Assembly: GCF_036173125.1 (NCBI RefSeq)
Contig: NZ_CP108054.1
Coordinates: 1,550,001 to 1,614,000, forward strand
DNA from: Streptomyces sp. NBC_00286
GTDB lineage: Bacteria; Actinomycetota; Actinomycetes; Streptomycetales; Streptomycetaceae
Direction of reading: 5' to 3'
Length of the DNA stretch: 64,000 bases
The notes under the pieces are model-generated. The model was not told the origin of the DNA. It was given only the letters and a program-made list of their open reading frames with translations, and searched no databases. The position numbers were made by a program, and so were the translations under genes. Within the stretch, counting starts at the first letter, position 1, and every line of letters begins with the position of its first letter. Positions 26,912 through 36,465 of the stretch are shown one piece after another.

Positions 26912-26940
26912 ACCCGGCGCGGGCAGGGCACCGGGTTTTT
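26912..26940 (+). terminator. Hairpin with T-run between EF-G-like and ABC ATPase genes
   Basis: ACCCGG (26912-26917) and CCGGGT (26931-26936) followed by TTTT form a short hairpin pointing right. No rightward gene precedes it, so its role is uncertain; the 3' end of the leftward ABC operon lies at 26943. Confidence 0.4.
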
Positions 26941-26942
26941 CG

Positions 26943-27923
26943 CTAGGGCATCCCCGCAGACCGGGTCCCGTCCGTCCCATCCGTCTCGTCCGTCTCGTCC
27001 GTCTCGTCCGTCTCGTCCGGCCATACGCCCACGTGGTCCGGTTCCGCTGTCAGGCGGACGCGGCCGCGCAGGCCGTAGCGTTCCACGTAGTCGCGCGGGA
27101 GTTGGAGGCGGCCCGCGCGGTCGAGGACCGTGTACTCCTCCGCGTCCGCGCCATCCGGCGTGCGGAGGGTTTCCGTCGACGTGCGGCCGTCGCGAATGCG
27201 GACAGTTCGGCGGACCTGGCCGGAGACGAGAGGGTCGTGGGTGACGACGAGGACGGTGGCGCCGAAGTCCTCGTTGGCGCGGCGCAGCGTGGCGAACACC
27301 TCCTCGCCGCTCGCCGTGTCGAGCTCGCCCGTGGGTTCGTCGGCGAGCAGCACGCGCGGCGAGTTGGCCATGGCGACCGCGACGGCGACGCGCTGCTGTT
27401 CGCCGCCAGAGAGTTCGGCGGGTCGGCGGTCGCGGCAGTGGGCGACGCCGAGTACGTCGAGGAGTTCGGCGGCGCGTGCGGCTCGTTTGCCGCGCGGCAC
27501 GCGCGCGTATTTCATCGGCAGTGCCACGTTCTCCAGGGCGGTCAGATACGGCAGCAGGTTGCGACCCGTCTGCTGCCATACGAAGCCGACGGTGTGCCGG
27601 CGGTAGCCGAGCCGTTCGCGGCGCCCCATGGCGAGCAGATCGTGTCCGGCGACCCTGGCCCGGCCCGCCGTGGGCAGGTCGAGCCCGGAGAGGATGGACA
27701 GCAGCGTCGACTTGCCGGAACCGGAGGCTCCGACGAGCGCCATGCACTCCCCCTCCTCGACAACGAGGTCGAGGCCCTGGAGGGCCTGCACCTCGACCTC
27801 GTCGGTGCGGTAGACGCGGACCAGGTTGTCGCAGACGACGAGTCCGGCGTCCGCGCGCGGACGCCGGGCTTCGCGGGCCCGTTCCTCCAGTTTCCGCAGG
27901 TCGTTCGCGTGAGGTTCGGTCAC
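26943..27923 (-). CDS. ABC transporter ATP-binding protein
   Basis: 326 residues. Walker A is VGASGSGKSTLL, the Q-loop sits in VWQQTGRNLLPYLTALENV, the signature is LSGGEQQRVAVAVAMAN, Walker B LLADEPTGELD and the switch His VVTHDP. This is the MacB/LolD-type ATPase that powers FtsX-like permeases. It overlaps the upstream permease gene by GTGA, so it is the motor of that exporter. The C-terminal extension is unusual: after a conserved segment it ends in repeated Asp-Glu-Thr triplets, coded by a 9-bp tandem repeat (about 26975-27015) that could change length by slippage. Confidence 0.93.
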   Translation of the reverse strand: MTEPHANDLRKLEERAREARRPRADAGLVVCDNLVRVYRTDEVEVQALQGLDLVVEEGECMALVGASGSGKSTLLSILSGLDLPTAGRARVAGHDLLAMGRRERLGYRRHTVGFVWQQTGRNLLPYLTALENVALPMKYARVPRGKRAARAAELLDVLGVAHCRDRRPAELSGGEQQRVAVAVAMANSPRVLLADEPTGELDTASGEEVFATLRRANEDFGATVLVVTHDPLVSGQVRRTVRIRDGRTSTETLRTPDGADAEEYTVLDRAGRLQLPRDYVERYGLRGRVRLTAEPDHVGVWPDETDETDETDETDGTDGTRSAGMP

Positions 27924-30697
27924 CGTTCCTCCGTGAGGCGCAGGACGGCGCCGAGTCCGCGGCGCCGTCCGATCCAGGTCTCGACGACCACCGCCATGAT
28001 GACCAGCAGGCCGAGGCCGGCGCCCAGGGCGGCGGTCAGCAGCAGGTCGGGGCGTGGTGTGGGGGCGGCGGGTCCGCCCGTGAACTCCCGTAGTTCCAGG
28101 GCGGGTCCGAGCAGTGCGGGCAGTGTCAGGCCGAGCGCGGTGCCGCCGACCACGGCCGCCAGCGCCATCGGCAGTAGTTGGAGCAGGTGCAGGGCTGAGG
28201 TGGCACGGTGGCCGAGGCCCAGCGTGCGCAGGTAGGAGGCGGTGCGGCCGCGGGCCGGGGCGGACAGCATCAGTTCGAGAACGAGGGCCAGCAGCGCGAG
28301 GAGTACGGCGAGCCCGGTGCTCGCGGTGTGCGCGGCCGTCAGCACATCGACCATGCCGTCCGCGTCGGCCTCGGCCTCCTCCTCGGCGCGGATACGCAGC
28401 TCGCCGACGGAGGTGTCGGAGGCGGCTCGCGGCACGAGGGCGCGCAGTGCCTGCACGTCCAGCCGCGGTCCGTACAGCAGCAGGGCGCTCTCCTCGAAGT
28501 CGCTTCCGGTGAAGGCCTTGAGGTCACGGTTGTCGGCAAGGAGCAGCTGGTCGCGGGGTGCCGTCGTGGCGCGGACGGGCCCGATCGCCGGGTCGCTGAG
28601 TACCTCGTCGGGGAGGGTGGCGACCACGCGCAAGCCGATCTTTCTACCGTGCGAGGTGATGGTGAGCAGGTCGCCGGCGCGGGCTCCGGTGGCCAAGACC
28701 CGGATGTCCCGGCCGCGTCCGGGTGCGGTGAGCCCTGCGTGGTCGAGTGCGCGACCGGCGGCCGAACCGGGCGCCAGCGCCCGCAACTTCGCGCCGTCGA
28801 CGCCGATGAGACTCGCGATGCCGTACCGCTCCCCGCTGGTACCGCTCGTCGGGTCGACCCGCAGTTGCCGCACGCTGACGGTGTCGCGCACTCCGCGCAC
28901 CTGGGTCAGCCGGTCAGCGAGGTCGGGGTTGCGGCCCGCGCCACGGAAGGACGCGTCGGCGCCGACCTGCCAGGCGGCGGCCTCCCGGCGCCCCTCCGTC
29001 AGTGTCCCGGCCACAAGGCCGCCGAACACCGCGCCCGCCAGCGTCACCACCAGGACGAGCAGCGCGAGCGCCCGGCCCGGTGCCTCTTTCGCGGCCCGGG
29101 AGAGCGCGATGAGGGCCACGGCACCGCGCCGCCGCGCGGACCAGCGCGCCAACAGCCGTACCGGCAGCGGATAGCAGCGCACCAGTACGGCGACGGTGGC
29201 GAGCCCCAGCAGTGCGGGCACCGCCGCGAGCAGGGGGTCGGGCCCGGCGTCGCCCGCCGTGCCGCGGCTCCGCAGCGCGAGCACTCCGGCCGCGGCGAGC
29301 AGCAGGACCAGCGCCTCGGCGACGATCCGTCGACCCGCCGCATGCCGGTTCGGCTCGTGCCGGGTGCGGGTGGTGCGGTCGCGCACGGCGTGCCAGGTGA
29401 GTGCGGGCAGCAGCAGCCAGACGAGTGCCGCGACGAGCACGCCACGGTCGTACGCGGGTGAAGGTCCCGGCAGCGCCCGCGCGACGGCGAGTCCGGCGGC
29501 GAGCCCGAGCAGTGCGGCGGGCACGGTCTGTGCCGCCCGTGCCAGTGCGAGACCCGGCGCGGAGGCGCCGCGGGCGATCTGCAGCCGGTGGGCGTCGAGG
29601 CGGCGGCGGACCGCGAGCAGCGCCGTGACGGCGGCCGTGAGCAGTCCGGTGACGAGCAGGGAAGCCAGCGCGAAGGAGATCACGGTGCTGCCCTGGCGCC
29701 ACTGCGCGCCGAACTCCGTGACCACGTCCGGGAGTTGGCTGCTGTCCTGCAGGGTGGTGGCGGCGTGCTGGCCGAGCTGGCAGAAGTTGCCGCCGTAGTC
29801 GGCGATGTCGCCGCAGAAGACGGTGCGGGCGTCGTCCGGGTAGCGCGCGAGCAGCCGCTGGAGCTCGCGCTGTCCCTGCTCGTCGGCGAACCGCGTGGCG
29901 GCGTCCTCGTCGAGGTCGAGACGCAGGCCCCAGTTGGCGGTGAGCGACGCGCCCGCCTGCGACTGGAGGATGGTGACGGTACGCGGGGCGACGAGGGCGC
30001 GGGCCTCCCAGTCGAGCCCGGAGGCGCTGCGCGGCGGGTGCTGCGTGGGACGCCCGAGCTGGGGCTTCTCGCGCCACAGCCGGTCGTCGCCCGTGGTGAA
30101 GAACCCGACGACGACGGCCGTGGCGTGGACGTCCTTCAACGCGCCGGGCTGGAGCGGGAGTTGCTGCCCGAGCCGCAGCCGCAGCGTGTCGCGGGTGCGG
30201 ATGGAGACGGCGATCTCGACGGCCTTGCTGTCCGGGTCGGGCGGCCGCCCCTCGGCATAGGCGGCACGGCCCGGCGCGTCGGAGGCGTACACCAGGCCCA
30301 GTCCCACGTCCCCGGCTCCCGTGGCGGTACGGACGAGCGGCAGCTCGATACGGGTCGAGTCATGCACGAGCCCGCCGCCGAGGGCAGTAGCAGCGGCGTT
30401 CTCGATCACGTCGGTGGTGGGAACCAGATCGTCACCCAGGTCGGCTGCCGGGCCACCCTCCTCCACGGTCTCCGCCGGATCGAACCGCGCGCTCAACTGA
30501 ACCCCGGGCTCCGCCCGTTGCACCTGCTCCAGCCTCGAGCCCAGCGCCCGCCCGGCCAGCCGGTCGAGCAACCCGGGCCCCGCGGCGGCGACACCGCTGA
30601 GCAGCGCCACAAGCACCACAAGGCAGACGAGCAGAGGGAGTTCGGCCCGCGCCTCGCGCAGGGAGACGGGACGGACGGGCCGCGTCGGGCGCCTCAT
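27920..30697 (-). CDS. FtsX-like ABC transporter permease (first of two)
   Basis: 925 residues with an N-terminal membrane helix (LPLLVCLVVLVALLSGVAAAG), a large extracytoplasmic domain, a central bundle of helices (VISFALASLLVTGLLTAAVTALL and others) and a C-terminal FtsX domain (STGLAVLLALLALVLELML, LLPMALAAVVGGTALGLTLPAL). This two-block architecture is that of large FtsX/MacB-type exporters of Streptomyces that export or sense peptides and antibiotics. GGGGGAG precedes the ATG. It shares a GTGA overlap with the ATPase. Compared with its partner permease 31270-34512 it is shorter and coded on the same strand. Substrate unknown. Confidence 0.88.
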   Translation of the reverse strand: MRRPTRPVRPVSLREARAELPLLVCLVVLVALLSGVAAAGPGLLDRLAGRALGSRLEQVQRAEPGVQLSARFDPAETVEEGGPAADLGDDLVPTTDVIENAAATALGGGLVHDSTRIELPLVRTATGAGDVGLGLVYASDAPGRAAYAEGRPPDPDSKAVEIAVSIRTRDTLRLRLGQQLPLQPGALKDVHATAVVVGFFTTGDDRLWREKPQLGRPTQHPPRSASGLDWEARALVAPRTVTILQSQAGASLTANWGLRLDLDEDAATRFADEQGQRELQRLLARYPDDARTVFCGDIADYGGNFCQLGQHAATTLQDSSQLPDVVTEFGAQWRQGSTVISFALASLLVTGLLTAAVTALLAVRRRLDAHRLQIARGASAPGLALARAAQTVPAALLGLAAGLAVARALPGPSPAYDRGVLVAALVWLLLPALTWHAVRDRTTRTRHEPNRHAAGRRIVAEALVLLLAAAGVLALRSRGTAGDAGPDPLLAAVPALLGLATVAVLVRCYPLPVRLLARWSARRRGAVALIALSRAAKEAPGRALALLVLVVTLAGAVFGGLVAGTLTEGRREAAAWQVGADASFRGAGRNPDLADRLTQVRGVRDTVSVRQLRVDPTSGTSGERYGIASLIGVDGAKLRALAPGSAAGRALDHAGLTAPGRGRDIRVLATGARAGDLLTITSHGRKIGLRVVATLPDEVLSDPAIGPVRATTAPRDQLLLADNRDLKAFTGSDFEESALLLYGPRLDVQALRALVPRAASDTSVGELRIRAEEEAEADADGMVDVLTAAHTASTGLAVLLALLALVLELMLSAPARGRTASYLRTLGLGHRATSALHLLQLLPMALAAVVGGTALGLTLPALLGPALELREFTGGPAAPTPRPDLLLTAALGAGLGLLVIMAVVVETWIGRRRGLGAVLRLTEER

Positions 30698-30719
30698 ATG
30701 CTCTCCCCCACCTGCGGCA

Positions 30720-31270
30720 CCCCTCCAAGAGGCGGGCCAGCAGGGGCAGTCCGGACAGCGCCCCGACGCAAGGCCACGGAGCCCGGCACCTCATACGTAC
30801 GCCCCGCGTGCAGCAGGTCGCCAAGACGCAGACCGGCAAGGGCAGTTAGGGCCGCACGTCGACGCAAGGCGACGTGAGCCTCCGGCCGGGTCCGGAGGAG
30901 GGGGAGGCTGTTGCGGAGAATTGTGACACTTGGGTGGCCAAGTGTCACAATTCTGCGCAACAGCCTCCAGGGGGCCCTCATTGGTCCTCCCGCGCGCCAA
31001 GAGCCAGGCACGCAAGGGCAGCGCGCCCCGCGCCCCGGCGCAAGCCAACCGGCCCTGGCAACCACGCCACACACCTCACCGGTCCTCCTCCACACCAAGC
31101 ACCAGGCAGCCAAGGACAGTTCGCCCCACGCCCAAGCGCAGCGGGACAGATCCGGCAGCCACTCCGACCCGCCTCGCCGGCTCCCCCGCGCCAAGAGTCA
31201 GGCACCCAAGGCCGCTCGCCCCACGCCCAGGCACAAGCCGACCAGGCCCGGCAGCCACACCGACCCACTT
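30720..31270. repeat. Degenerate ~97-bp repeat region between the two permease genes
   Basis: CCAAG-containing units begin near 30997, 31095 and 31191 (spacing 98 and 96 bp) with a shared pattern of CCAAG, CAGGCA, CAAGG and GCCC blocks. Related but more diverged units lie at 30728-30900. No coding frame looks genuine. The block separates two permease genes that would normally be adjacent, so it appears to be an insertion that later duplicated. Confidence 0.6.
30903..30968. repeat. 66-bp near-perfect inverted repeat
   Basis: Two 31-bp arms (30903-30933 and 30938-30968) with one mismatch are separated by GTGG. The inner part reads TTGTGACACTTGG and its complement, which would also serve as a symmetrical protein-binding site. 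It stands within the degenerate repeats 200 bp upstream of the permease start. Confidence 0.9.
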
Positions 31271-34200
31271 CACCGGCCCTCCCCCGCCCGCAGCACCCGC
31301 GCCAGATCGACCCGCCCCAGGAACCGCGCCGCGACCGTCACCACGCCGCAGATCACCAGCGTCGTCACCCCCGCCGTGAGCATCACCCGCCCCCACGGCA
31401 CCTCGGTCAGCAACCCGGGATAGACCGGCCGACCGGTGTCGTCGACTGTGACCACCGGCATGATCAGCGCCGCCAGCGCCGTGCCCAGGAGCGTGCCGAG
31501 TACCGCAGCCACGCCAGCCAGAGCCAACTGCTCCGTCCACAGGTACGCGGCGAGTTGGCGGCGCCGTACGCCCAAGGCCCGCAGCAGCGCGAACTCCCGC
31601 GCCCTGGCCCGTGCCGAGAAGGCCGTATGCAGGGTGAAGCCGACGACGGCGAAGGCCGGAGCGAGGACCAGGCACAACGTGAGCGCCCCGCGTGCGCCCT
31701 GCCTCAGCGGGTCGGCGGCCAACCGGGCCCGCGTCCCCGGCACGTCAACGGCCGTGCCGAGGCGGGGGTCGGCCCGGACGGCGCGCAGAGCGGCGGCCGC
31801 GTCCCCGCCCTCGGCCGCCACCCACCAGGCGGTGTCGGCGCCGGGCAACCCTCCGCCCAGTACGAACTGCGCGGCCAGGGCACGGGAGTCGGCCAGCAGC
31901 TGGGGCCCGTCCCGCTCAGCACCCGGCACGGCATCGATCTCCCCGACGACCTTGATACGAGCACTGCCGCCGCCCGCCCGCTGCAACGTAACCGTGTCCC
32001 CGACACGAACCACACCGGAGTCCAGCGTCGCCCGGTCAGCGAGCGCGGGCGCGGCAGGCCGCCCCTGAGCGCGGTCCGTACCGAGCCGCACGCTCCACGT
32101 CGGGTACTCGAGCTCGATGTCGGGCCCGCGCAGCACGGCGTCCAGGAGGGTCCCGGGCGCCGGGCGGTCGGAGCACAGTACGGGCCCCGGAGCACTCCCG
32201 GGCCGCCTCGGCGGCTTGGCCCCGGGACAGCCGGCGACCAGCCGGTCAGGGGCGTCGGTGCGCACGTCGCGCCACGCGGCGGGCCGCGTGAGCCCGGGCA
32301 CACGGTCGACGCTGAGGCGATAGGTACGCCGTATGCTCTCGCCGGTCATGCTCAAGCCGAGCTGGACGATGCGTACGCCGTCACCGCGCCCCGGAACCTT
32401 CAGCCGTACGGTACGAGCCGCTCCGTTCGTGTCCTCGAGATCGACCTCGCTCGCGTGGGCGAGGCCGTCCGCGTCCACGAAGTGCACGGTGAGCCGCACG
32501 GGCACGGGGGTTCCGGGCCCATCGGCCAACAGCCTTACCCGCAGCGGGAGTTCGGGCCGGGAACCATCGAGCGGCAGCCCGTACGCGGGGATGTTCCGGC
32601 CGAGCGGGGCGACGAGTTCGGACACCGGCCGGTCGCTGAGGTCGGGGCGCAGGGCGGGGGCGGGACCACGTGCGGTGTTGATACCGGTGACGGTGACCCA
32701 GCTCTGGGCGAGGTAGCCGTTGGTGTCGACGACGGGGGTGACGACCCGGGCGCCGGGCAGTGCCGCGTACGCGGCGCGCCGCTCGGCGGGGGCAAGCCGC
32801 TCGCCGGGGTCGATCCGCAGGTCGGAACCGACCCGGAAGACCGCCTGGTCGTGGTCCCCGCGGTCCAGGATGGCGAGCGCGGTGCTGCTGAGCGCGGCGA
32901 CGGCCAGGGCCAGCGTCACCAGCAGCGCGGGCCCGGCATGCCGCGCGGCCCGCCGCGCGATCTGCCAGCCCCCGAGGGGCAGTACGAGCCCCGTGCCGCG
33001 CCGCGCGAGAGGCTCGGTGACCCGCGCGAGCACCGGAAGCGCCCGCAGGACGAGCAGCGCCGCGGCGCAGGTCATCGCGACTGGCGCGAGGACGAGTACG
33101 GGGTCGACGCCACCGCCCGTGACCGGCGACCGGTACTGCCGCAACTGCAGCCATCCCAGCACGGCGACAGCAGCCAGACCCAGATCTGCACCCAACCGCT
33201 GCGCCCCCGCGAACCGCCCCAGACGCAACCGCAGCCGTCGCACCGCATGCCGGTCCCGTACGGTCCGCACGGTCGGCGGCAGCAGCGCGGCACCGTGCAC
33301 CGCGACGGCGAGCAGCGCGGCAGCCCAGCCTGCGGTCAGCGTCGCGGACGCGGGTACGTCGCCGGGGATCAGCCCGGCCCCGTCGAGCAGCCGCAGCAGC
33401 GGACCGGCGAGGAACGGCGCGGCCAGCCCCGCGGGCAGCGCGACGGCCGCCCACTGCGCGGTCGTCGACAGGGCCAGCCGCGGGGTTCCGGCGCCGCGCG
33501 CGGCCAGGAGTGCGAGTTCGGGACGGCGGTGCTCGGCGAGCTGGCGCGCGGTGAGGACGAGGGCCGCGGCGGCCAGGGCGGCGAGCAGGGTGGCCGGGAT
33601 GTAGAGGCCGGCCCGGGCGACGGCGATGGGAGCCGACAGATCGTCGAGCGCGTCGTCAAGGGTGGGCTCGGCAACGAGCTCGGTCGTGGGCTTCGTACCG
33701 CGGAACACTGAGAGCGATACGTCGCTGCCGCCGAACCGTTCGGCCCGCCGCTGCAACGGCCCGATGTCACCGAGCCGCAGCCCGCCGGTGTCCAGCACAC
33801 CCAGCCAGAGCCCGCCAACATCCTTAGCCAGGCCTGGAGTTGAGGTCACCACCGCGCGCTCCACCAGCGCCACGGATTCGGACGTACCGAAGCTGGTCGT
33901 GCTCAGGTTCGCCCAGACAGCCGGGCTGCGGCCATCGGCCCGATACAGCCCGGCCACCCGCATCCGCACCTGCGGCCCGCCCTCCGCCTGCACCCGCAGC
34001 TCGTCACCGGGCCGCAGCGCGAGCTCCTCCGCGAAGACATCGCTGAGCGCGGTCTCGACGACTCCTCCCCCGCCGGCCGCGCCCGGCCAGCGACCCGCCA
34101 CCAGCCGGGCATGCCGCCGTGTCTCCTGCAGTGCCACCACGGACACGCTGGCGTCGTCCCGCCGGCGGCCGTCCGCCTCGGTCACGCTCATCTGCGCGGA

Positions 34201-34512
34201 CCGGACGGCCGGGACCCGTAACGCGGACCAGGTGTGATGCGGTACGCCACCGAAGGCACGGCCCACAGCGGCCCGTACGAGACCGTCCAGCTCCTCCGCA
34301 CCACTCGACGGGTACGCCCCGTAGACACCGACCACGGCCTCGGGATCACCGGCGAGCCGCCGCTGCACCCCGCCCTCGACGGCCTTCTCGGAGAGCGCCG
34401 CGAGCGCCGCCAGCACGGTGGCGGCCAGCAGCACGGCAAGCCCGGCGGCACCCAGCACCAGTCCGTGATAGCCGGTCCCCCGCACCGCGGCAGGCGCACG
34501 TCTCCCGCTCAA
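31270..34512 (-). CDS. FtsX-like ABC transporter permease (second of two)
   Basis: 1080 residues. Architecture is that of large FtsX-type exporters: N-terminal helix (GLVLGAAGLAVLLAATVLAALAAL), extracytoplasmic domain of about 240 residues, a helical bundle (LYIPATLLAALAAAALVLTARQLAEHRR), a second large soluble domain and a C-terminal FtsX domain (ARGALTLCLVLAPAFAVVGFTLHTAF, LAGVAAVLGTLLGTALAAL). The start is TTG at 34512 with GGGAGA upstream. It is the first gene of the operon; a second permease and the ATPase follow after the repeat-filled gap. The complex is likely a heterodimer of two permeases. Confidence 0.88.
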   Translation of the reverse strand: MSGRRAPAAVRGTGYHGLVLGAAGLAVLLAATVLAALAALSEKAVEGGVQRRLAGDPEAVVGVYGAYPSSGAEELDGLVRAAVGRAFGGVPHHTWSALRVPAVRSAQMSVTEADGRRRDDASVSVVALQETRRHARLVAGRWPGAAGGGGVVETALSDVFAEELALRPGDELRVQAEGGPQVRMRVAGLYRADGRSPAVWANLSTTSFGTSESVALVERAVVTSTPGLAKDVGGLWLGVLDTGGLRLGDIGPLQRRAERFGGSDVSLSVFRGTKPTTELVAEPTLDDALDDLSAPIAVARAGLYIPATLLAALAAAALVLTARQLAEHRRPELALLAARGAGTPRLALSTTAQWAAVALPAGLAAPFLAGPLLRLLDGAGLIPGDVPASATLTAGWAAALLAVAVHGAALLPPTVRTVRDRHAVRRLRLRLGRFAGAQRLGADLGLAAVAVLGWLQLRQYRSPVTGGGVDPVLVLAPVAMTCAAALLVLRALPVLARVTEPLARRGTGLVLPLGGWQIARRAARHAGPALLVTLALAVAALSSTALAILDRGDHDQAVFRVGSDLRIDPGERLAPAERRAAYAALPGARVVTPVVDTNGYLAQSWVTVTGINTARGPAPALRPDLSDRPVSELVAPLGRNIPAYGLPLDGSRPELPLRVRLLADGPGTPVPVRLTVHFVDADGLAHASEVDLEDTNGAARTVRLKVPGRGDGVRIVQLGLSMTGESIRRTYRLSVDRVPGLTRPAAWRDVRTDAPDRLVAGCPGAKPPRRPGSAPGPVLCSDRPAPGTLLDAVLRGPDIELEYPTWSVRLGTDRAQGRPAAPALADRATLDSGVVRVGDTVTLQRAGGGSARIKVVGEIDAVPGAERDGPQLLADSRALAAQFVLGGGLPGADTAWWVAAEGGDAAAALRAVRADPRLGTAVDVPGTRARLAADPLRQGARGALTLCLVLAPAFAVVGFTLHTAFSARARAREFALLRALGVRRRQLAAYLWTEQLALAGVAAVLGTLLGTALAALIMPVVTVDDTGRPVYPGLLTEVPWGRVMLTAGVTTLVICGVVTVAARFLGRVDLARVLRAGEGR

Positions 34513-34633
34513 CTGCCCGGTCTCCCCCCGTAGTCGGGCACAGTATGGGTCGGTACGTTCGAGGCCCGCAATGGTGAAGGGCGTAGTCCGTTGGGCGCGG
34601 AGCGGAACGCCTACGACACGGGCCGGAATGCAC

Positions 34634-34675
34634 AGGGCGCGGGGCGGAACCGGAGGAATCCGGTCCCGCCGCCCT
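34634..34675 (-). terminator. GC-rich hairpin after the VOC gene
   Basis: AGGGCGCGGGGCGGAACCGG (34634-34653) pairs, with few mismatches, with CCGGTCCCGCCGCCCT (34660-34675). It lies 14 bp beyond the stop of the leftward VOC gene. There is no T-run, which is common in Streptomyces. Confidence 0.6.
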
Positions 34676-34689
34676 GTTCCGTTCCGCGC

Positions 34690-35103
34690 TCAGCCCTGCT
34701 TCTCGCTGATGTTCACCATCCACGGGACGCCGAACCGGTCCGTACACATACCGAATACGTCGCCCCACATCTGCTTCTCCAGCGGCACGGACACCGAGCC
34801 ACCGGCGGACAGCTTCTCCCAGTAGCCGCGCAGCTCGGCGTCGTCGTCGCCGGTCAGGGCCACCGAGAAGTTGTTGCCCGGCTTGTACTCCTCCCCCGGA
34901 GCGCCGTCGGCGCCCATCAGGGTGAGGCCGCTCGGGGTCTCCAGCATGCCGTGCATGATCTTGTCGGCGAGGGCCGCGTCCTCCTGCCCAAACTCGGCGT
35001 AAGTGTTCACCGACAACGTGCCGCCGAACACCTCCTTGTAGAACTCCAACGCCTGCCGGGCGTCGCCGTTGAAGCTGAGATACGGATTGAGCTTCGAGGC
35101 CAT
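34690..35103 (-). CDS. VOC (glyoxalase/PhnB-like) family protein
   Basis: 137-residue single-domain protein of the vicinal oxygen chelate fold, PhnB type: NPYLSFNGDARQALEFYKEVFGG at the start, MGADGAPGEEY in the middle and MWGDVFGMCTDRFGVPWMVNI at the end. PhnB-like proteins are widespread with no settled function; the fold binds a metal or small molecule. AGGGAGG precedes the ATG. It stands alone, with a hairpin terminator behind it. Confidence 0.9.
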   Translation of the reverse strand: MASKLNPYLSFNGDARQALEFYKEVFGGTLSVNTYAEFGQEDAALADKIMHGMLETPSGLTLMGADGAPGEEYKPGNNFSVALTGDDDAELRGYWEKLSAGGSVSVPLEKQMWGDVFGMCTDRFGVPWMVNISEKQG

Positions 35104-35305
35104 GAAAACCTCCCTGATCGGGGAAATCGGTCAGATGCGCGCAGACTAACGCGAGGCACTGACAACGGCCCGCCGACGGCGGCAGGGCTGGATGAAGCGG
35201 TGGTGACGACTGGGGCGCGTACGGGCATCGACGCTTGCGCGGCCGGGCCGCCCCGGAGATCCGAGGCGGCCCGGCCGCGATCAGCACCACGGAACGGCCA
35301 CGCGA

Positions 35306-36394
35306 TCAGTTCTCCAGGCGCACCGGCATCAGCATCGAGAACGTGTCCTCGGTGTCGGGACGGCGGATGGCCAACGGCGCTGTGGGGGCGCCGAACTCCA
35401 GGATCAGTTGGTCCCCGGCTCCGGCGGCGAGCGCGTCCAGCAAGAACTCGCGGTTGACGGCGACCTGGTCCTGGCCCTCGTCACCGTCCTCGCAGAGGGT
35501 CACCGCGCCGTCGTCGGTCACCTTGAGCACGCTCAGTTCACATGACACGTCATCCGGCTTGCGCACCTCGCTCGCACGGACGGGACCGGTCCGTACCGCC
35601 TCCTGGAAGGCCGGCACATCGACGAGGGCGCGGCGCCCGGTCGGCAGCTGGACGAGGCGACGGTAGTCAGGGAAGTCGTGATCAAGGCACTGCCCGGCCG
35701 CCTGACGACCCCCGTCCCCGGTCTCCAGCGTCACGCGATCACCGTCCACGGCGAGTTGGACGGCCTCTTCGCCACTCAGCAGCGCGCGCATCGCATCGGC
35801 TAGCGGGGCAGGCACGATGAGCTGCACGCGGCTACCGCCATGCCCGGCGAGACCCGCCCGCGCCACGGCCATCCGGTACCGGTCGGTGGCCACAACGTCG
35901 AGTACGTCACCCTCGATATCGAAGAGGACACCGCCGAGCATCGGAAGCTCCGGGTCGGTACTGGCAGCGAAACGGACCGCGTCCAACGCGGCGGCCAACT
36001 CAGCTGCGGAGACAGACAACTTGACGGTGGCGGTGCGAAGCGAAGTCATGGGGTTCTCCCTGTGATCGAGTAGCGCTCGGAGCGTGGAGAACTCACCGCG
36101 GGCATCGGACAGCCCCTGCTCAAGCCGACGCAGATGCCCCTGAAGGAGCGTGCGCACCAGGTCGGTGTCCGCACTGGACCACCCGGCCAGCACCAGCCGG
36201 ATATCCGCCAGCGGCATACCCGCCCGGCGCAAGCGCGCCAGCAACCGCGCCTCTTCAAGCTGCTCGGGCCCATACCAGCGATACCCACTCACCGGATCCA
36301 CCCAGGCGGGCACAAGCACACCGGCCCGGTCATAGAACCGCAGGGCACTCACGCCCAGTCCACTGTCCCGGGCCATCTCACCAATGCTGCGCAT
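35306..36394 (-). CDS. MerR-type regulator fused to a DNA polymerase III beta-clamp-like domain
   Basis: 362 residues. The first 75 form a MerR winged helix (SIGEMARDSGLGVSALRFYDRAG, YRWYGPEQLEEARLLARLR) and are followed by a coiled segment to about 115. The rest resembles the sliding clamp of DNA polymerase: VSAAELAAALDAVRFA, VLFDIEGDVLDVVATDRYRMAV, CLDHDFPDYRRLVQLPTG and FLLDALAAGAG. Two clamp-like modules appear present, so the fold could act as a ligand- or protein-binding sensor for the MerR domain. It lacks the C-terminal third clamp module of real DnaN. The ATG at 36394 has GGAGAG in front; a longer frame upstream is not supported. Confidence 0.85.
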   Translation of the reverse strand: MRSIGEMARDSGLGVSALRFYDRAGVLVPAWVDPVSGYRWYGPEQLEEARLLARLRRAGMPLADIRLVLAGWSSADTDLVRTLLQGHLRRLEQGLSDARGEFSTLRALLDHRENPMTSLRTATVKLSVSAAELAAALDAVRFAASTDPELPMLGGVLFDIEGDVLDVVATDRYRMAVARAGLAGHGGSRVQLIVPAPLADAMRALLSGEEAVQLAVDGDRVTLETGDGGRQAAGQCLDHDFPDYRRLVQLPTGRRALVDVPAFQEAVRTGPVRASEVRKPDDVSCELSVLKVTDDGAVTLCEDGDEGQDQVAVNREFLLDALAAGAGDQLILEFGAPTAPLAIRRPDTEDTFSMLMPVRLEN

Positions 36395-36465
36395 CTCGCT
36401 CTCCACACCCGGAACCCTGAGCCCTTCACAAGGTCGAGGGTCAACAGGCGGGCAGGCGACCTGTT

